From positions 1 through 64,000 of the forward strand of contig NZ_CP031217.1 of NCBI RefSeq assembly GCF_003346815.1: DNA of 64,000 nucleotides. The letters run 5' to 3'. Below, in pieces: positions 54,510-63,811 of the stretch. The notes below the pieces were generated by a model. It saw nothing but the letters and a program-made list of their open reading frames with translations, made no database searches and was not told where the DNA came from. The position numbers and the translations under genes are program-made. The stretch's first letter is position 1, and each line of letters opens with the position of its first letter. The stretch comes from Halarcobacter bivalviorum. GTDB taxonomy: Bacteria; Campylobacterota; Campylobacteria; Campylobacterales; Arcobacteraceae.

Positions 54510-55306
54510 TGAAAAAAGAAAAAGAAGAAGAGTTAGAAGTAACAAGATTAAATAAGTTTATCTCTCATAACAGTAATTACTCAAGAAGAGAAGCTGATAA
54601 GTTAATAGAAGAGGGAAGAGTATCTATAAATGGTAAACCTGTTACAAACTTATCTACAAAAGTTTCTATTAATGATGAAGTAAGAATAGGAAAGAAACTT
54701 ATTAAAGAAGATAAAAATAGAATGTATACAGTAATAATGTATAATAAACCAAAAGGGGAGCTAGTTACTAAAAATGACCCTCAAGGAAGAAAAACTGTTT
54801 TTGATTCTTTAGGTAAACAATATAAACACTTTCTTCCAATTGGAAGACTTGATTATGCAAGTGAAGGTTTAATTCTTCTTACAGACTCTGTAGATGTTGC
54901 AAATAAATTAATGCACTCAAAACTAGAAAGAATCTATAAAATCAAAGTAGATGGAGAGATTCATCCAAAAGTTGAAGAGGCTATGCTTCATGGTATTGAA
55001 CTTGAAGATGCAACTTCAGGAGCTCATGAAAAATCAAAGATTAAATCAATGAATTTTGAACCTTTTGTTGCCTATAAGATTCTTACAAATAATAAGAGTT
55101 TCTCTAAACTAAAAGTAGCAATTGCTGAGGGTAAAAATAGAGAACTTAGAAGATTTTTTGGACACTTTGGTCTAAATGTAATGGATTTAAAAAGATTTGA
55201 ATTTGGTGGAATGACACTAAACAATCTTCCTACAGGAAAAAGTAGATACTTAACTAAGGATGAATATAAAGATTTAAGATCTTTTTTAAATAGTAAAGAT
55301 GACTGA
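54509..55306 (+). CDS. rluB: RsuA/RluB-family pseudouridine synthase
   Basis: The 265 residues start with an S4 RNA-binding domain (LNKFISHNSNYSRREADKLI) and carry the catalytic GRLDYASEGLILLTDS with the active Asp, plus the typical KVAIAEGKNRELRRFFGHF. It isomerises a uridine of 23S rRNA (RluB) or 16S rRNA (RsuA); order and sequence favour RluB. The ATG overlaps the kdsD stop by one base and its end overlaps rarA by eight bases. Confidence 0.9.
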   Translation: MKKEKEEELEVTRLNKFISHNSNYSRREADKLIEEGRVSINGKPVTNLSTKVSINDEVRIGKKLIKEDKNRMYTVIMYNKPKGELVTKNDPQGRKTVFDSLGKQYKHFLPIGRLDYASEGLILLTDSVDVANKLMHSKLERIYKIKVDGEIHPKVEEAMLHGIELEDATSGAHEKSKIKSMNFEPFVAYKILTNNKSFSKLKVAIAEGKNRELRRFFGHFGLNVMDLKRFEFGGMTLNNLPTGKSRYLTKDEYKDLRSFLNSKDD

Positions 55307-56498
55307 TTTATCAAATATATTAAGGCCTCAAACTCTAAATGAGTTTGTTGGTCAAAAACATATTATTGGAAAAGAAAAAACTTTATATAAACTAATAGAA
55401 AAAAAAGAGATTCCTCATCTTTTTTTCTATGGTAAACCAGGAACTGGGAAAACTACCCTTGCAAAAATTATTGCAAGAAGCATAAACACTGACTATTACT
55501 ATTTCAATGCAACTACAATTAAAATTGAAGACTTAAGAAAGGTTTTTGATAGATATAAAAATGCCTTAATAAAACCTATTGTATTTATTGATGAAGTTCA
55601 TAGATTATCAAAAAACCAACAAGAGGTTTTACTTCCTATAATGGAAAACTATGAAGCAATAATTATTGGAGCTAGTACAGAAAATCCTTTTTTTACATTA
55701 ACTAATGCAATTAGATCTAGGTCTTTTTTATATGAATTCAAAGCCTTTACTAAAGAGGAGATGGAAGAGGTATTAAAAAAGACATTTAATCATATAGAAT
55801 ATACGATAGATAATGAGGCTAGAGAGTATTTAATCCTATCAAGTAGTGGTGATGCTAGGGCAATGCTAAACTTGCTTAATTTCGCTGTTAAAATTGATTC
55901 TCATATAACAATTCAAACCTTAAAAGAGTTAAGGGAGTATCCAATTGGGGATGGAGTTAGTTCTAAAGATAGTCATTATGATTTAGCTAGTGCTATGATT
56001 AAGTCAATTAGAGGTTCTGATGTAGATGCAGCATTATATTATATGGCAAGATTAATTGATGGTGGTGAAAGTGTAGAGTTTATAACTAGAAGATTAGTTA
56101 TTCATGCAAGTGAAGATATAGGAAATGCAAATCCAAATGCTCTTACTATGGCTGTTAATACAATGATGGCTACATCAAAGATAGGATATCCTGAAAGTAG
56201 AATAATATTAGCTCAATGTATTATTTATTTAACTTCATGTCCAAAATCAAATGCATCTTATATGGGAATAAATAAAGCACTTAGTGATATTCAAAATGGT
56301 AGAATACTTGAAATTCCTAAACATTTAAGGGATAGGCATATTGGATATAAATATCCACATGACTATGGTGGTTTTGTAGAACAACAATATTTAGTTGAGC
56401 CACTAACATATTATGAGTCATTGAGTGTAGGCTATGAAAAAACACTAAATGATTGGCTAAAAAAAATTAAAAATAAAGATTTAGACGAAGGAAAATAG
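55299..56498 (+). CDS. rarA: Replication-associated recombination protein A (RarA/MgsA)
   Basis: This is an AAA+ ATPase of the clamp-loader family that works at stalled replication forks. The 399 residues contain Walker A FYGKPGTGKTTLAKI, Walker B PIVFIDEVHRLSKNQQ, the arginine-finger area IRSRSFLYEF, and the MgsA C-terminal tetramerisation region (SASYMGINKALSDIQNGR-like, with YKYPHDYGGFVEQQY near the end). It overlaps rluB by eight bases and abuts hemJ with no gap, so it is part of the same transcription unit. Confidence 0.94.
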   Translation: MTDLSNILRPQTLNEFVGQKHIIGKEKTLYKLIEKKEIPHLFFYGKPGTGKTTLAKIIARSINTDYYYFNATTIKIEDLRKVFDRYKNALIKPIVFIDEVHRLSKNQQEVLLPIMENYEAIIIGASTENPFFTLTNAIRSRSFLYEFKAFTKEEMEEVLKKTFNHIEYTIDNEAREYLILSSSGDARAMLNLLNFAVKIDSHITIQTLKELREYPIGDGVSSKDSHYDLASAMIKSIRGSDVDAALYYMARLIDGGESVEFITRRLVIHASEDIGNANPNALTMAVNTMMATSKIGYPESRIILAQCIIYLTSCPKSNASYMGINKALSDIQNGRILEIPKHLRDRHIGYKYPHDYGGFVEQQYLVEPLTYYESLSVGYEKTLNDWLKKIKNKDLDEGK

Positions 56499-57032
56499 AT
56501 GGATTCTCTTTTAGATTATTATTTATGGATAGTTGTATTTCATATTGTTGCAGTAATGTCTTGGATGGCTATGCTTTTTTATCAACCAAGACTTTATGTT
56601 TATCATACAGAACATAAAGAAAAAAAAGAGTTTGTTGAAGTAGTAAAAATTCAAGAATTAAAAATGTACAAATACATAGGAATGCCAGCAATGTGGGCAA
56701 CTCTTATAAGTGGGACTTTATTAATTATAATTAATCCTGCTTTATTAACAGGAGATGGTTGGCTACATGCAAAATTATTTTTTGTATTACTTTTAGTAGC
56801 ATATTCATTTTCTTTGGGATATTATAGAAAAGAGCTTGCAAAAGGAAATTATTCTAAGAAAGGTAGTTTCTTTAGGGCATATAACGAGGTTCCCACAGTA
56901 TTAGCAGTTTTAATTGTTGGATATGTAGTGACAAAAACCTTCTCTCTTAGTTTTACACTTATAACTTTATTAATAGGAAGTTTTATAATATATAAAGTGT
57001 TAAACCATAAACCAAAAGAAGAGAAGAATTAA
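56499..57032 (+). CDS. hemJ: Protoporphyrinogen oxidase HemJ
   Basis: HemJ is a membrane enzyme oxidising protoporphyrinogen IX to protoporphyrin IX, replacing HemG or HemY in many proteobacteria. The 177 residues form four hydrophobic helices. The conserved His is in VFHIVAVMSWMA, followed by MLFYQPRLYVYH, DGWLHAKLFFV and the signature RAYNEVPTVLAV. The ATG directly follows the rarA stop, and the stop overlaps the phoH ATG by one base. Haem is expected to associate with the His. Confidence 0.93.
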   Translation: MDSLLDYYLWIVVFHIVAVMSWMAMLFYQPRLYVYHTEHKEKKEFVEVVKIQELKMYKYIGMPAMWATLISGTLLIIINPALLTGDGWLHAKLFFVLLLVAYSFSLGYYRKELAKGNYSKKGSFFRAYNEVPTVLAVLIVGYVVTKTFSLSFTLITLLIGSFIIYKVLNHKPKEEKN

Positions 57033-58447
57033 TGAATTTTGAAAAAGTATATGTTTTAGATACCAATATTTTACTTGAAGATGCTACAAATATTTTCAAA
57101 CTAAGTGATGAGAAAAAGAACTTAATTGTATTACCCGAGACGGTTTTAGATGAAATTGATAGTAAAAAGAGTGGTTTTGATGAAATAAACTTCCAAGCAA
57201 GAGAGTTTGCAAGAATTTTAGAAAACTCAAAAATAGTTGATACTCAAAAAAAAGATGATTTTAAAATTGTTAGATTAGAAATAGAATCTCAAAAAGAGGC
57301 AATTATTGATGTAATCTCTTGTGAAGAGTATAAAATTAATACAAAAAATATGGCTTTAAATATTATAAATGATAGAAAAATACTTGAAGTTGCTCAGTTT
57401 TGTAAATCACATTATAGTATTGAAGCAACTTTTCTTTCTCTTGATATTATGGCAAGAACAAGAGCTGTATCTTTAGATATAAAGACAGATTCTCTTATTG
57501 GTTCTAATCAAGAAGAGTTTAATTATGAATTTATAAAAACAATAGAGATTAAATTTGAAGATACTGAACACTTAGATAATGCTTTGATTACTGAGTTAGA
57601 CAAAGATTATGCTCCCCATAACTTTAATTACTGTTTTAAAGTAAAAGGTTCTGACCAAGTAATTTTAGCAACAATACAAAATAAAAGAGTTGTCCTTTTA
57701 GATGAAGGAGAGATGAGAAATCAAATAATAACACCTTTAAATAAAGAACAACTATTTTTCTCATGTGGACTTTTTCATCACTTTTATAATGTTTTAATAG
57801 TAGAAGCAAAAGCAGGTTCTGGAAAAACTTTACTTGCTTTAAGTGGAGCTTTAAAATTAGTAAGACAAAAATATTTTCAAAGAATTATTTATATTAGAAA
57901 CTCCATAGAATCCCTTGATAAAGGTGAAGATGTAGGATATTTACCAGGATATGAAGAAAAATTTAGAATCTATAACCATCCCCTTATGGATAGTTTAGAT
58001 TATATAATAAGAACAGAACATAAAAGAAAACAAGCAAATAAGAAAAATAGTGAAAATATTCAAGAACTAGATGACCAAGAAGTTAGTCAAAGAATTGAAC
58101 AACTAATTCAAAACTATGGTATTGAAACTATGTGGGTTGGAGAGATGAGAGGAAGAACTTTATCAAATGCATTTGTAATAGTAGATGAAGCACAGAATAT
58201 GTCTAATAAAACAATGCAAATGGTTTTATCAAGAGTTGATAATACTTGTAAAGTTGTTATTTTAGGAAGTAACAAACAGATTGATAATTTCTACGTAAAT
58301 AAACATACAAATGCATTAACTACACTTTTAAAATCTACAAAAAATGAAAACTCATTAGTTAATATTTTTGCAATTCGGTTACAAAAAGTATTAAGAGGGC
58401 CTATTACTGAATGGGCAGAACAAATATTTACTTCAAAAAATAGATAA
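57032..58447 (+). CDS. PIN-PhoH family protein (YlaK/PhoH2-like)
   Basis: The 471 residues join an N-terminal PIN nuclease domain (YVLDTNILLEDATNIF with acidic residues, about 1-140) to a C-terminal PhoH ATPase with Walker A EAKAGSGKTLLALSGAL and Walker B NAFVIVDEAQNMSNK. This is the PhoH2 architecture, an ATP-dependent RNA helicase-ribonuclease in family members studied. The gene is the last of the tightly packed rsmA-phoH run. A 51-base gap precedes the next gene. Confidence 0.92.
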   Translation: MNFEKVYVLDTNILLEDATNIFKLSDEKKNLIVLPETVLDEIDSKKSGFDEINFQAREFARILENSKIVDTQKKDDFKIVRLEIESQKEAIIDVISCEEYKINTKNMALNIINDRKILEVAQFCKSHYSIEATFLSLDIMARTRAVSLDIKTDSLIGSNQEEFNYEFIKTIEIKFEDTEHLDNALITELDKDYAPHNFNYCFKVKGSDQVILATIQNKRVVLLDEGEMRNQIITPLNKEQLFFSCGLFHHFYNVLIVEAKAGSGKTLLALSGALKLVRQKYFQRIIYIRNSIESLDKGEDVGYLPGYEEKFRIYNHPLMDSLDYIIRTEHKRKQANKKNSENIQELDDQEVSQRIEQLIQNYGIETMWVGEMRGRTLSNAFVIVDEAQNMSNKTMQMVLSRVDNTCKVVILGSNKQIDNFYVNKHTNALTTLLKSTKNENSLVNIFAIRLQKVLRGPITEWAEQIFTSKNR

Positions 58448-58498
58448 TTTATATAAAATGTGCTACCTTTATGTATTAAAATATGTAAAGGTAAACGC

Positions 58499-59428
58499 AT
58501 GAAAATTGTATTCTTAGATACTAAAACTTTAGGTAAAGATATAAATCTAGATAACTTTAATACTCTTGGAGAAGTAGTAAAATATGAAACTACAGAACCA
58601 AATGAAACCTTAGCTAGAGTACAAAACTGTGATGTCGTTGTTACAAATAAAGTGCTAATTCCAAAAGAGATAATAGAACAAAGTAAATTTAAACTAATTT
58701 GTATAACAGCAACAGGTACAAATAATATTGACCTTGAAGCAGCCCAAAAAGCTAATATAGCAGTTAAAAATGTAAGTGACTATTCTACTTCAAGTGTTTC
58801 ACAACTAACATTTACTTTAGTTTTAGAACTTATCCAAAAAATTTCATATTATAAAGAGTATGTGGACTCTTTGCAGTGGTCAAAAAGTAATTTATTCACA
58901 CATATTGACAAACCATTCTTTGAATTAAAAAACAAAAAATGGGGAATAATTGGTCTAGGTAATATTGGAAAAGAAGTTGCAAAAATAGCAACAGCTTTTG
59001 GATGTGAAGTGAATTATTATTCTACTTCTGGTAAGAATTTAAACACAGATTATAATAGTATTACTTTAGAAGAATTACTTAAGACATCTGATGTAATCTC
59101 AATACACTCTCCTTTAAATGATTCAACTTATAATTTGATAAATAAAACAAATTTAGATTTGTTAAAAGAAGATACTATCTTAGTAAATGTAGGTAGAGGT
59201 GGAATTATAAATGAAGAAGATTTAGCAAAGAAATTAGATTCTAGTAAAAGCTTATATTGTGGGCTTGATGTAGTAGAAAAAGAACCAATAGAAGAAGAAA
59301 ATCCTTTATTAAAAATCAAAAATAAAGACAGATTAATCTTAACACCACATATTGCATGGGCTTCAATTGAAGCTAGAACAACTTTAATAAATAAAGTATT
59401 TGACAATATAAAATCATTTGTATTATAA
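58499..59428 (+). CDS. D-2-hydroxyacid dehydrogenase
   Basis: The 309 residues belong to the D-isomer-specific 2-hydroxyacid dehydrogenases (glycerate/hydroxypyruvate, lactate or phosphoglycerate type). The NAD motif WGIIGLGNIGKEVAKIA is followed by LVNVGRGGIINEEDLAKKL with the catalytic Arg region, GLDVVEKEPIEEENPL with Glu, and LTPHIAWAS with the catalytic His. The start is ATG at 58499 with AAAGGTAAACGC before it. The upstream frame to 58460 lacks a better start. The Phd-like gene follows after 29 bases, then the fumarate-reductase-like pair. Confidence 0.92.
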   Translation: MKIVFLDTKTLGKDINLDNFNTLGEVVKYETTEPNETLARVQNCDVVVTNKVLIPKEIIEQSKFKLICITATGTNNIDLEAAQKANIAVKNVSDYSTSSVSQLTFTLVLELIQKISYYKEYVDSLQWSKSNLFTHIDKPFFELKNKKWGIIGLGNIGKEVAKIATAFGCEVNYYSTSGKNLNTDYNSITLEELLKTSDVISIHSPLNDSTYNLINKTNLDLLKEDTILVNVGRGGIINEEDLAKKLDSSKSLYCGLDVVEKEPIEEENPLLKIKNKDRLILTPHIAWASIEARTTLINKVFDNIKSFVL

Positions 59429-59457
59429 TACGTATTAAAATATGTATAGGAGCTTGT

Positions 59458-59901
59458 ATGAATCTTTTACAATATAAATCAGAAGAGATGGTCTCTTCTA
59501 CAGAGTTAATAAGAAAAAGCAAAAATATCTTCAATAAATTGCAAAAAAAACAAATAGAAAAAGCAGTTATCCTAAGGGATGGGAAACCTCAATTTATGTT
59601 ATTGGATTTTGAAACATATGAAGAGTTAATGACTGAATATTTAGCACTAAAACAAGAAAATCTAAATGTTACACCCCAAAAGAAAAAAGAGAAAGCTCTT
59701 GAAAAAATAGTAACTTCTACTTTTATAGAAGAGGAGTATTTAGATGAAGAGATTAAAGAGGATGATTTAGAAAAAGCATTAGCTCAAATAGAGGAATTAG
59801 ATTTAGATAACTCTAATAAAAATGAAGAGATAAATACTCCAATTGAGATTGAACAAAAAACAGAGACTGAAAAACAACCTTTAAAAGAGTTCTGGGAATA
59901 A
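59458..59901 (+). CDS. Phd/YefM-like antitoxin-fold protein without a toxin partner
   Basis: The first 65 residues match the Phd/YefM pattern: SSTELIRKSKNIFNKLQKKQ, then VILRDGKPQFMLLDFETYEEL, the strand-turn-strand with conserved Gly-Lys-Pro. The remainder is an acidic, low-complexity tail (about 80-147) not expected in antitoxins. No toxin gene (RelE, Doc or other) adjoins it. It lies one base before the FAD subunit gene and 29 bases after the dehydrogenase. A DNA-binding regulator for this operon is the simplest reading. Confidence 0.7.
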   Translation: MNLLQYKSEEMVSSTELIRKSKNIFNKLQKKQIEKAVILRDGKPQFMLLDFETYEELMTEYLALKQENLNVTPQKKKEKALEKIVTSTFIEEEYLDEEIKEDDLEKALAQIEELDLDNSNKNEEINTPIEIEQKTETEKQPLKEFWE

Positions 59902-59902
59902 A

Positions 59903-61504
59903 ATGATAAGTGATGTACTAGTGATAGGTTCAGGTGGAGCAGGGCTTAGTGCTGCACTTGAAGCAAAGAAAGAGAATGTAAAAGTATTAGTTGTTTCAAA
60001 AGCTTATCCTACTAATTCTCAAACTTGTCAAGCACAAGGGGGAATAAATGCAGTACTGGAAACAACAAAAAATGATTCAGTAGAAGATTTTATAGAAGAT
60101 ACCTTTATTGCTTCAAAAAATATTGCTAGTAAAAATAGTATAAAAAAGATGTGTGAAACATCAGAAGATATAATCACTTGGCTTGATGAAATTGCAGTAC
60201 CATTTTCAAGAAATGAAGATAGTGATATAGCCCAAAGAAAATTTGGAGGTACTACAAAAAGAAGAACTTGTTATAGTTCAGATTATACAGGTTTAAAAAT
60301 TCTTCATACACTTTATGACCAATGTATAAAAAAAGAGATTGAGTTTTTAAATGAATACTTTTTCCTTGATTTTATTAAAGAAGAAAATAGTATACACGGA
60401 GCAATATTTTTAAATATACAAAGTGCTGAAGTAGTAAAAATCTTTGCTAAGAGTGTAATCTTAGCGAGTGGGGGATATGCCGGAATTTATGAAGGTTTTA
60501 CTACAAATTCAAATATGACAACTGCTGAAGCAATAGTAAAAGCCTATAAAAATGGAGCAAAACTTTCAAATTTGGAATTTGTTCAATTTCATCCAACTGC
60601 AATTAAAGGAAGTAATACTTTAATAAGTGAAAGTGCAAGAGCAGAGGGTGCTTATTTAGTAGATACTAAAGGAAATCGTTTTATTGATGAATTAAGCACA
60701 AGAGATGAAGTTGCAAGAGCTATTACAAAAAAACTTATCAATAAAGAGGAAGTTTATTTAGACTTACGACATATAGATACAAAACTTATAGATGAGCTTT
60801 TACCTCAAGAAAAAATTTTAGCAAAAACCTTTAAAGATATAGATATTACAAAAGAGTTATTGCCTATTGTTAGTGTAGCCCATTATAGTATGGGTGGAAT
60901 CTTATGTGATGAAGAAGCAAAAAGCTCTTTAAAAAATCTATTTGTATGTGGTGAATGTGCCCAAGGTAATATTCATGGTGCAAATAGATTAGGAGGAAAT
61001 TCTTTATTAGAGATAATCTATTTAGGTAAGAAAGCTGGAATGAGTGCAGTTGAAAATTTAAAAGATAGTTCTATAAAAGAAGAGATTGAAGTAGAAGATT
61101 ATCAAAGTTATATAGAAGAAATTTTAAGCTCTACAAAAGTAGTAAATGTTTTAACATTAAAAAAAGAGTTAGGAGAAAAACTATTTTATCACTTAGGAGT
61201 TTTTAGAAATAAAAAAGAGATGGAAGAGTTATTAGAGTATTTAAATAAGCTAGAAACATCTCTTAAAACAGCAACAATTGAAGATAAAAGTAAAATCTAT
61301 AATAAGAGTCTTATAGAGCTTTTAGAGCTAAAAGAGGCAGTTTATATGGCTAAACTAATAACAAAGTCAGCATTAAGTAGAAAAGAGAGCAGAGGAGCTC
61401 ATTTTAGAACAGATTATGATAAGAGTTTGAGTTCTTTTGAGAAAAGAAGTGTAATTAGTTTAAAAGAGAATGTAGATGAACTTACTTATGAAGATGTAGT
61501 ATGA
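59903..61504 (+). CDS. FAD subunit of a fumarate reductase/succinate dehydrogenase-like enzyme
   Basis: This 533-residue flavoprotein begins with the FAD motif VLVIGSGGAGLSAALEAKKE. The residue used for covalent FAD (the His of RSHT in FrdA and SdhA) is replaced by Gln in NSQTCQAQGGIN, so FAD is probably non-covalent. Catalytic residues are conserved: FVQFHPTAI, SARAEGAYLVD, SVAHYSMGGILCDE and HGANRLGGNSLLEI. No Tat or other signal is present, so it is cytoplasmic. It overlaps the iron-sulfur subunit by four bases. L-aspartate oxidase is an alternative but lacks an iron-sulfur partner. Confidence 0.85.
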   Translation: MISDVLVIGSGGAGLSAALEAKKENVKVLVVSKAYPTNSQTCQAQGGINAVLETTKNDSVEDFIEDTFIASKNIASKNSIKKMCETSEDIITWLDEIAVPFSRNEDSDIAQRKFGGTTKRRTCYSSDYTGLKILHTLYDQCIKKEIEFLNEYFFLDFIKEENSIHGAIFLNIQSAEVVKIFAKSVILASGGYAGIYEGFTTNSNMTTAEAIVKAYKNGAKLSNLEFVQFHPTAIKGSNTLISESARAEGAYLVDTKGNRFIDELSTRDEVARAITKKLINKEEVYLDLRHIDTKLIDELLPQEKILAKTFKDIDITKELLPIVSVAHYSMGGILCDEEAKSSLKNLFVCGECAQGNIHGANRLGGNSLLEIIYLGKKAGMSAVENLKDSSIKEEIEVEDYQSYIEEILSSTKVVNVLTLKKELGEKLFYHLGVFRNKKEMEELLEYLNKLETSLKTATIEDKSKIYNKSLIELLELKEAVYMAKLITKSALSRKESRGAHFRTDYDKSLSSFEKRSVISLKENVDELTYEDVV

Positions 61505-62226
61505 GAATTACAATAAAAAGATTTAATAAGCAAGAAAGCTTTGAAGAGTACGAAGTTTTAGAAAATAGAACTCTTTTAGAAAATTTACAAGAGATAAAAG
61601 AAAATAGTGATTCAACTCTAACTTTTAAATCTGGATGTAGAAGTGGGGTGTGTGGTTGCTGTGCTGTTAGAGTAAATGGACAAGAGAGACTTAGTTGTAA
61701 AACAAAAGTGAGTGAGAATGCTTTTATAGAGCCTTTAAAAAACTATAAAGTATTAAAAGATTTAGTTGTAGATTTATCAAAAGAAGAAGAGCTAATTAGA
61801 GTTTCACAAGCTTTTTTACATGAATATTCGAAAAAAACTATCTCTTCAAAGGATGAAAAACAAATAGATACTCAAAGTAACTGTATCTTATGTCAAAATT
61901 GTTATAGTTCATGTCCTGTATTTGAAACAAATGAGCACTTTTTAGGACCATATGCCCTTACAAGAGCATTACGATATGTTGATGATAAAAAAGAACAAAA
62001 TAGCCTTGATATTTTAACTTCAGTACAAAATAGTGGGATTTGGGATTGTACTTTATGTGGAAATTGTACTTTTGTTTGTCCTCAAGGGATTGATCCTAAA
62101 ATGGATATAACAAAGTTAAGAATGAAATCAGTACAAAATGGATTTGAAGATAAGAGTGTGCAAAACTTCAATAGTTTTAATAGTGGTTTTGACCCACTGG
62201 GAGGTTTTAATCCCAATGGGTTTTAA
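61501..62226 (+). CDS. Iron-sulfur subunit of a fumarate reductase-like enzyme
   Basis: The 241 residues have the plant-type 2Fe-2S motif GCRSGVCGCCAVRVNGQERL followed by two clusters, CILCQNCYSSCPVFE and CTLCGNCTFVCPQGIDPKMD, which hold 4Fe-4S and 3Fe-4S centres as in FrdB/SdhB. It is translationally coupled to the FAD subunit (overlap of four). There is no following membrane-anchor gene; the next gene is on the other strand. The tail ends in a Gly/Asn/Phe-rich stretch (FNSGFDPLGGFNPNGF), an unusual extension. The electron partner is unknown. Confidence 0.88.
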   Translation: MRITIKRFNKQESFEEYEVLENRTLLENLQEIKENSDSTLTFKSGCRSGVCGCCAVRVNGQERLSCKTKVSENAFIEPLKNYKVLKDLVVDLSKEEELIRVSQAFLHEYSKKTISSKDEKQIDTQSNCILCQNCYSSCPVFETNEHFLGPYALTRALRYVDDKKEQNSLDILTSVQNSGIWDCTLCGNCTFVCPQGIDPKMDITKLRMKSVQNGFEDKSVQNFNSFNSGFDPLGGFNPNGF

Positions 62227-62227
62227 T

Positions 62228-63319
62228 TTATAGGTTATTTTGAATATATAAATAATCTGAAATTTCAGTCCACTCTCTTACTTCTTTCATATAAGCATCT
62301 TGATGGTCTAAAATCTCTTTAAGCTCAGGAGATTTAGCTCCTAACTCAGCTCTAAGTTCTTTATTCGCTTCTTTCATACTAACCATAATCTCTTTTGGAA
62401 AAGTTTTAATTTGTATATTAGGATACTCTTCTTTCATCTTTTTCCAAGCTTTTGCGTTTAAATCATAGTTTTGAATATACATATCATAAGCAGCAGTTCT
62501 AATTGTAAGAACTAAAATCTCTTGTAAATCTTTAGGTAGTTTCTCAAAACTCTTTTTATTAATTAAAAATTGCATTTCAGAAGCTGGTTCATGCCATCCA
62601 GTATAATAAAAAGGAGCAATTTTATGAAAACCCATACCAATATCCATAGAAGGTCCAACCCATTCTAAAGCATCAATATTGTTTCTATCTAAAGCAGTAT
62701 AAAGTTCACCTGGAGCAATATTTGTAACTTGTACTCCCAGTTTTGCCATAATTTCACCAGCAAAACCTGGAATTCTCATCTTAAGTCCTTGAAGATCTTC
62801 TAAAGAATTAATCTCTTTTTTAAACCATCCTCCCATTTGAACCCCAGTACTTCCTCCTGGGAATGATAATACACCATGTTTAGCATAAACTTTTTGCATA
62901 AGTTCTAACCCACCAGCTTGATAAAACCAAGCATATTGTTCAGGTGCAGTCATACCAAAAGGCATAGAAGTAAAAGGAAGTGTAGCTAAATCTTTTCCCT
63001 TCCAATAATATGAAGCAGAATGACCCATATCATACTGACCACCTTTTACCATATCTAAAATTCCAAGTGGTGACTTATGTTTATTTGAAGCATCTACTCT
63101 AATTTTTAATCTACCATTAGAGATAGTTTCTGCATATTTAGCCATATTTTGTGCTGAATCAATTAGAGGTGTTAAAGTAGGTCCCCAAGTCGTAGCCATA
63201 GTAAGAGTATAAGTTTTAACTTGCTCTTTTTTTACTTGTGTGTTTTCTTGTTTTTTAGTATCATTACAACCAGTAAATATAAATACTAAAGATACAAAAA
63301 GAAGTGTTAACTTTTTCAT
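62228..63319 (-). CDS. TRAP transporter substrate-binding protein (DctP family)
   Basis: The 363 residues are a lipoprotein with lipobox FIFTGC and a DctP-type binding fold: TLTMATTWGPTLTPLI, DMGHSASYYWKGKDLATLPF, LKMRIPGFAGEIMAKLGV with the conserved Arg for a carboxylate, and DRNNIDALEWVGPSMDIG. Typical substrates are C4-dicarboxylates, 2-oxoacids or related acids. The DctQ and DctM membrane genes are not beside it in the window. It is convergent with the fumarate-reductase-like genes, with only a one-base gap. The tRNA-Val lies 36 bases upstream. Confidence 0.9.
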   Translation of the reverse strand: MKKLTLLFVSLVFIFTGCNDTKKQENTQVKKEQVKTYTLTMATTWGPTLTPLIDSAQNMAKYAETISNGRLKIRVDASNKHKSPLGILDMVKGGQYDMGHSASYYWKGKDLATLPFTSMPFGMTAPEQYAWFYQAGGLELMQKVYAKHGVLSFPGGSTGVQMGGWFKKEINSLEDLQGLKMRIPGFAGEIMAKLGVQVTNIAPGELYTALDRNNIDALEWVGPSMDIGMGFHKIAPFYYTGWHEPASEMQFLINKKSFEKLPKDLQEILVLTIRTAAYDMYIQNYDLNAKAWKKMKEEYPNIQIKTFPKEIMVSMKEANKELRAELGAKSPELKEILDHQDAYMKEVREWTEISDYLYIQNNL

Positions 63320-63355
63320 CTTTTCCCTTTTTTGTTATTAATAGTTTTAATATAG

Positions 63356-63431
63356 TGGTGACCATGATTGGACTTGAACCAACGACAACTACGATGTCAA
63401 CGTAGTGCTCTACCAACTGAGCTACACGGTC
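63356..63431 (-). tRNA. tRNA-Val (anticodon GAC)
   Basis: On the minus strand the 76-base sequence folds into a cloverleaf. The acceptor stem GACCGTG pairs with CATGGTC. The D-arm contains TAGCTCAGTTGGTAGAG. The anticodon stem CTACG/CGTAG holds the loop TTGACAT (anticodon GAC, reading GUC and GUU). The T-arm has GGTTCAAGTCC. The encoded 3' end is ACCA with CCA present at 63356-63358. Confidence 0.97.
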
Positions 63432-63508
63432 GAGAGAAAAGATTTTATCACAACTATAATAAATAAAAGTTATAGTTATAATAAAATAATAAGTCTAGTT
63501 TATATCTG

Positions 63509-63811
63509 TTACTTTTTGAGTTCGTGAAGTTCACTAAAAAGATAAGCTTCAACAATTTCGTCAATGCTTCTTTGTGTAGGGGCTACTAAAACAGTAATAT
63601 CATCTTGTTGGAATTGCCATACATATTCTTGGTCATTTTGTACAACTACTGTTTCAATAAAGGCATTAATATCATCTCTATCTTTATAAAATTTACAATT
63701 TTCAATTTGACCTTCATTTAATTCTATAAAAGCCCAATAAACAGTTGTATCAAGTGTAGTTAATAGTGCTTCATGTCTTCTATTAGAATCTACAGGGATT
63801 AGTAAACTCAT
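63509..63811 (-). CDS. Hypothetical small acidic protein
   Basis: The 100 residues begin MSLLIPVDSNRRHEALLTTL and have alternating strands and helices with many acidic residues. They suggest a small alpha/beta fold with some resemblance to NifX/FeMo-cofactor-binding proteins, which is not convincing. There are no membrane segments. AAGGATTTTTAGT precedes the ATG, and a TATAAT lies on the minus strand at 63868-63873. No nitrogen-fixation genes adjoin it. Base composition matches its neighbours. Confidence 0.6.
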   Translation of the reverse strand: MSLLIPVDSNRRHEALLTTLDTTVYWAFIELNEGQIENCKFYKDRDDINAFIETVVVQNDQEYVWQFQQDDITVLVAPTQRSIDEIVEAYLFSELHELKK

